NCBI GenBank assembly: GCA_023399155.1
Contig: JAEWQP010000002.1
Span: 1 to 64,000, forward strand
DNA from: Verrucomicrobiota bacterium
GTDB lineage: Bacteria; Verrucomicrobiota; Verrucomicrobiia; Opitutales; Opitutaceae
Reading direction: 5' to 3'
Length of the DNA: 64,000 nt
Shown: piece after piece, positions 61,177-64,000 of the stretch
Layout of the letters: every line of letters starts with the position of its first letter
Numbering within the stretch: the stretch's first letter is position 1
Notes under the pieces: generated by a model
The model's database searches: none
The model's input: only the letters and a program-made list of their open reading frames with translations
Told to the model about the DNA's origin: nothing
Made by a program: the position numbers and the translations under genes

Positions 61177-62240
61177 ACTGACAGCACCAGCGGCAGCAGG
61201 GGATCCGTCAGCAGGGGAATCAGGCTGCCGAGGATCATGGCCGGGCGCGCAAGGCGCGGGGCGCTGCGGGTCGGGGACTTTTTCGCACGCGTGCCGACGG
61301 CGGCCGCGGATTTCCCATCCATGCTCTCCTGATTCAACCGACCGAGCTCATGGCGCACGGTTTCCGTGAGGCCGTTCACCAGGGGTGTGGCCGCGGTCCA
61401 ACCAATGCATGCCCGGGCCGTATCCACGTCGGCCGCGCGCCCGATCGCGTCGCCGGCCGCGGCGGCCGCGTCCGCGTGGATGTCCGACGTCGAGCAGGTC
61501 AGATCCCGCAGGGTGCGGGCAATGTCGTGCAGCGTTGTGAGCCGCCCGGTGCCGATGTCCAGCAGTCGCCCCTCGATCCCGGGGGCCACGGCTGTTCGTA
61601 TCAAGCCGTCCACCACATCGTGGACGAAGATCCAGTCGGTGCTCCGGTGGGGCGTGCGGATGTGCACCGCCTCGCCCGCGAGCATGGCGCGGGTGCAGTA
61701 GGCGACGAACTTCTTCGCCGACTGGCCCGGGCCGTAGGTCATGAAAATGCGCGGCATGACGACCGGCACCTTGTACTCGCGATGAAAGAGGTCGACGTAG
61801 AGGCGGCTCGCCGCCTTGGCGGCGGCGTAGGGCGACACCGGGGCCTCGCCGGGCCGCGGTTCCTCCATCGAGCCGGCGAGTACGGCCCGTGCGCATCCGA
61901 CCTTCGCCAGCGCGGTGAGCACGTTGATGGTCGACAGAAGTTCGCCCCGGAAGGTCGCGGCCACGAGCGCGAGATCGCGCTCACCCTGGGCGTGGGAGCA
62001 GAGTTCGAACACGATCTCCGCCCGCACCCGCGAGAGGCAGGCCTCGGTCGCCTCGGCCGAGGTGAGATCGACCTGATGCCAGGTGAGTCCGGGGAGTGAA
62101 TACGTGCCTTGCGTCCGCGTGATGGCGTGCACTTCCGCGCCGATAGTCGCCAGCGCATGGCACAGATGCGTGCCAATGAAGCCGGTGGCTCCGGTCACCA
62201 GAACTTTCCTACCGGCGAGTGCTTCTGCTGGATGATTCAT
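61173..62240 (-). CDS. NAD-dependent epimerase/dehydratase, extended SDR
   Basis: This 355-residue sugar-nucleotide SDR opens with KVLVTGATGFIGTHLCHALA. The active site is AGSMEEPRPGEAPVSPYAAAK, which has the catalytic Tyr-xxx-Lys in YAAAK. A DWIFVHDVVDGLIR region matches the substrate-binding half. The C-terminus, from about residue 315, is a hydrophobic or basic tail (LARPAMILGSLIPLLTDPLL) that may be a membrane anchor or a read-through into foreign sequence. Its stop codon is the CTAG at the end of repeat copy B, so the native 3' end may have been altered by that repeat. The exact sugar reaction is unknown. Confidence 0.85.
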   Translation of the reverse strand: MNHPAEALAGRKVLVTGATGFIGTHLCHALATIGAEVHAITRTQGTYSLPGLTWHQVDLTSAEATEACLSRVRAEIVFELCSHAQGERDLALVAATFRGELLSTINVLTALAKVGCARAVLAGSMEEPRPGEAPVSPYAAAKAASRLYVDLFHREYKVPVVMPRIFMTYGPGQSAKKFVAYCTRAMLAGEAVHIRTPHRSTDWIFVHDVVDGLIRTAVAPGIEGRLLDIGTGRLTTLHDIARTLRDLTCSTSDIHADAAAAAGDAIGRAADVDTARACIGWTAATPLVNGLTETVRHELGRLNQESMDGKSAAAVGTRAKKSPTRSAPRLARPAMILGSLIPLLTDPLLPLVLSV

Positions 62241-62503
62241 CGGATAAAGGCGGCGACAGGTTGGCACTAGGTGTCGTGGACCGTGCCTGGCCTCGGCCGG
62301 ACACATGGATGCGGCTGAATGTGGAGCGCGGCTTCCGGAGGCGCTCCGGGTGCGCTTGCGCGAGCCTGACCGTCAGCTCCCCGGGCCGCCGACGCCGTGG
62401 ACTTCGGTGCGTTTGAGGACGTCCGCCGCGTCGGGATGCGCTCGATCGAGGCGGGAGGTCGCGTCGCCCTTTCGGGTGGGCCTCCGCGGCGCCGCGACAG
62501 GCG

Positions 62504-63532
62504 TCAGCGGGCGGTCTGAAGGCGGGTTCGCGTTTTCTTGTGTCCGCGCAACGCGACGTCGGCGAGCAGGAGCAGCGTCGGCAGCGTGTGTTTGCGCAGC
62601 GTGACGGCGACGCACCGCGGCCGATCGCGCCAGCGGGGCGGAATCATCGCGCTCGATCGCAGATACTCGAGCGTGAGGCGCAGCTTGACCGGCAGCGTGA
62701 ATCCCTCGATGCGGTTGTTGGGATCGTAGAAACGCCGGAGCGCGGCCTTCGTCGGGTTAGCCTGCATCGAGCCGCGCTTGTGCAGTCGCCGGTAAAAGAG
62801 GATCTCGGGTATCTCCACAAAGCGGCCGCGCATCAACAGTTCTGCGATCAGGACCTGGTCGGATTTCAGGAAGGAACGCTCCAGATGCGTCTGGCGCAGG
62901 ACATCCGCGCGGATGACCCCGTAGAGGGGATTGATGTAGGAGATGCGCGGGAAGAAGATCTGGAGACGCTGGTGCGCGGGGCCCGGCGGCGAGGCCAGCG
63001 AGATCGTGTCCTCGCGGATCGGAGCCCCGTCGTCGTCGATGAACATCGTGCGCGGGTAGGCGACCACGGCGTCCGGCGCCTCCTCCAGGGCCCGGAGGCA
63101 TTTCTCCAGGAACGTGGGCTCCATGATGTCGTCGTGCGCGCAGTACTTGAAGAACTTCCCGCGTGCGAGCGCGACGGTGCGATTGTGGTTCGGGACGGCG
63201 CCGATGTTTGACTCGAGCGGAAGGTACCGCACGCGCTTGTCGCGTGCCGCATAGGCGGCGCAGACCGCCGGGGTGTTGTCCGTGGAGCAGTTGTCGGAAA
63301 TGATCAGCTCGAAGTCCGTGAACGTTTGCGCGAGGATGGAGTCGATCATCTCGCTCAGGTAAGGTTCGCCGTTGCGCACGCCCAGGCCGATGCTGAGCAG
63401 GGGCGCGGGGGTGATGTCATCGGCAACGGCTTCCTCGGCCCCGGGCGTCCGGCCGGCGGGCTTTCCACGGGTCTGATGGGCGGTCGGCTTGGGCAAACCA
63501 CCGGGAGGGTGTTTCGTCACGGCTGGGTGCAT
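62504..63532 (-). CDS. Glycosyltransferase family 2
   Basis: The 342-residue protein has a Pro-rich head (MHPAVTKHPPGG, residues 1-50) and then a GT-A domain: LLSIGLGVRNGEPYLSEMID, ILAQTFTDFELIISDNCSTD, and YCAHDDIMEPTFLEKCLRAL containing the metal-binding acidic pair. RSFLKSDQVLIAELLMRGRF follows. It transfers a sugar from a nucleotide donor to a growing glycan in the cytoplasm. It is the most upstream gene of the minus-strand cluster in the window. Upstream open codons are not coding-like. Confidence 0.87.
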   Translation of the reverse strand: MHPAVTKHPPGGLPKPTAHQTRGKPAGRTPGAEEAVADDITPAPLLSIGLGVRNGEPYLSEMIDSILAQTFTDFELIISDNCSTDNTPAVCAAYAARDKRVRYLPLESNIGAVPNHNRTVALARGKFFKYCAHDDIMEPTFLEKCLRALEEAPDAVVAYPRTMFIDDDGAPIREDTISLASPPGPAHQRLQIFFPRISYINPLYGVIRADVLRQTHLERSFLKSDQVLIAELLMRGRFVEIPEILFYRRLHKRGSMQANPTKAALRRFYDPNNRIEGFTLPVKLRLTLEYLRSSAMIPPRWRDRPRCVAVTLRKHTLPTLLLLADVALRGHKKTRTRLQTAR

Positions 63533-64000
63533 TGTCGGAATAGGCTGGGGAAAGTGACGTTGGCGCGCTTCGCGGGCAGAGTAGGCGGTCCCGCCCGGGC
63601 CCGGCAGCGGGGTCGGACCCTGAAAGCGACGCGGGTTTTTGCCGGTGGGCCGAAAGGAGGAGGCGTCCGATTGAAGTGCGGGCTGCGGGCCCCAGCCCGG
63701 CGCCTGTGACATGAGGCGGGCGGTGCACTCGCGCAGGGCGCCCAACCCGGAATCGTCAGTCGATTCCGATTACTTAATTCGCGTCATCCTGGAAGAAGAT
63801 TCACGGAGGGCCTGTTCACGAGGCCGGGCGTCGCGTCCTCTTTGTTCAACCGCGAGGTTTCTGTGGATACAGAGGCGAAACGCAGGCACGGCCTCAGGGC
63901 ACCGTGCCGGCGCCTGAGGCGGCCATCTTTCCCGGTTTCGCGCCGCGGCGGGCGCGGAGCGAGTCGAAGGCCAGTCGAAAGCGCGAGAACCGTCCGAAGC
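63533..64000. other. Upstream region of the sugar cluster, right window edge
   Basis: This 468-bp stretch has no convincing gene. It contains a perfect inverted repeat at 63749-63767 (GGAATCG, TCAGT, CGATTCC) beside an AT-rich tract TTACTTAATTC. A second hairpin lies at 63891-63920 (GCCTCAGG and CCTGAGGC arms around an inner GGCAC-C-GTGCC). The first lies about 220 bp before the glycosyltransferase start and could belong to the cluster's promoter. Confidence 0.5.

Noticed and set aside
63711..63917. Small plus-strand frame at the right edge
   Set aside because: It has no recognisable features and overlaps inverted repeats and a likely promoter region.

Overview
The window is GC-rich, densely coded bacterial chromosome. 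The envelope systems (TamA/TamB, Wzy-type polymerase, exopolysaccharide sugar-nucleotide genes), the TatT-containing TRAP transporter, the plant-polysaccharide enzymes (GH31, pectinesterase, KDPG aldolase) and the dispersed repeats ending in 'GEPALPGR'-like frames fit a Gram-negative member of Verrucomicrobiota, most likely Opitutaceae. That placement is an inference from gene content and style; there is no rRNA or other phylogenetic marker here.

Layout. (1) 94-7973, minus strand: a polysaccharide assembly block with a polytopic membrane protein, a Wzy-like O-antigen ligase/polymerase with a TPR-like tail, a WcaJ-type initiating sugar-phosphate transferase, a GT39-like membrane glycosyltransferase and a GT2 enzyme. 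(2) 8301-16489, plus strand: a VTT/DedA-like membrane protein, xseA, then tamB-tamA, overlapping by ATGA. (3) 16558-25194, minus strand: a carbohydrate module in the transcription order eda - tatT - dctP - dctQM - GH31 alpha-xylosidase-like - lacI-type regulator. A perfect 16-bp palindrome lies in front of the GH31 gene and a hairpin covers the eda ribosome-binding region. (4) 25379-32436: response regulator, M3 peptidase, POT peptide transporter and an MFS exporter. (5) 32721-39810: an accessory patch with tRNA-Leu(CAG), a 17-repeat CRISPR array, csx17 cut off exactly at a repeat boundary, an intact-looking type I-G cas3, a small kinase-like bicistron and a WYL regulator. (6) 40387-45621, plus strand: tryptophanase-like lyase, pectinesterase, ring-cleaving dioxygenase-like VOC protein and tcdA. 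(7) 45742-49764, minus strand: two tandem paralogous secreted FN3/Ig-like proteins. (8) 50141-63532: a NusG-like antiterminator convergent with a 12-gene minus-strand sugar/exopolysaccharide cluster. The cluster combines CDP-sugar genes (rfbF, 3,5-epimerase, C-methyltransferase, epimerases) with an FkbH-like HAD protein, an acyl carrier protein, a DUF4910 protein, an SDR, an LhgO-like oxidase and a serine acetyltransferase-like protein.

Two places deserve most attention. The first is the type I-G CRISPR locus: everything expected between csx17 and the array (rest of csx17, cas7/csb1, cas5/6-like gene, cas4-cas1, cas2 and the leader) is absent, and csx17 sequence begins directly where a spacer should be. 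The second is the FkbH/ACP/DUF4910/CDP-sugar cluster. It looks like a pathway joining carrier-protein-bound three-carbon or acyl chemistry to a branched, C-methylated CDP-deoxysugar; I cannot match it to a described pathway.
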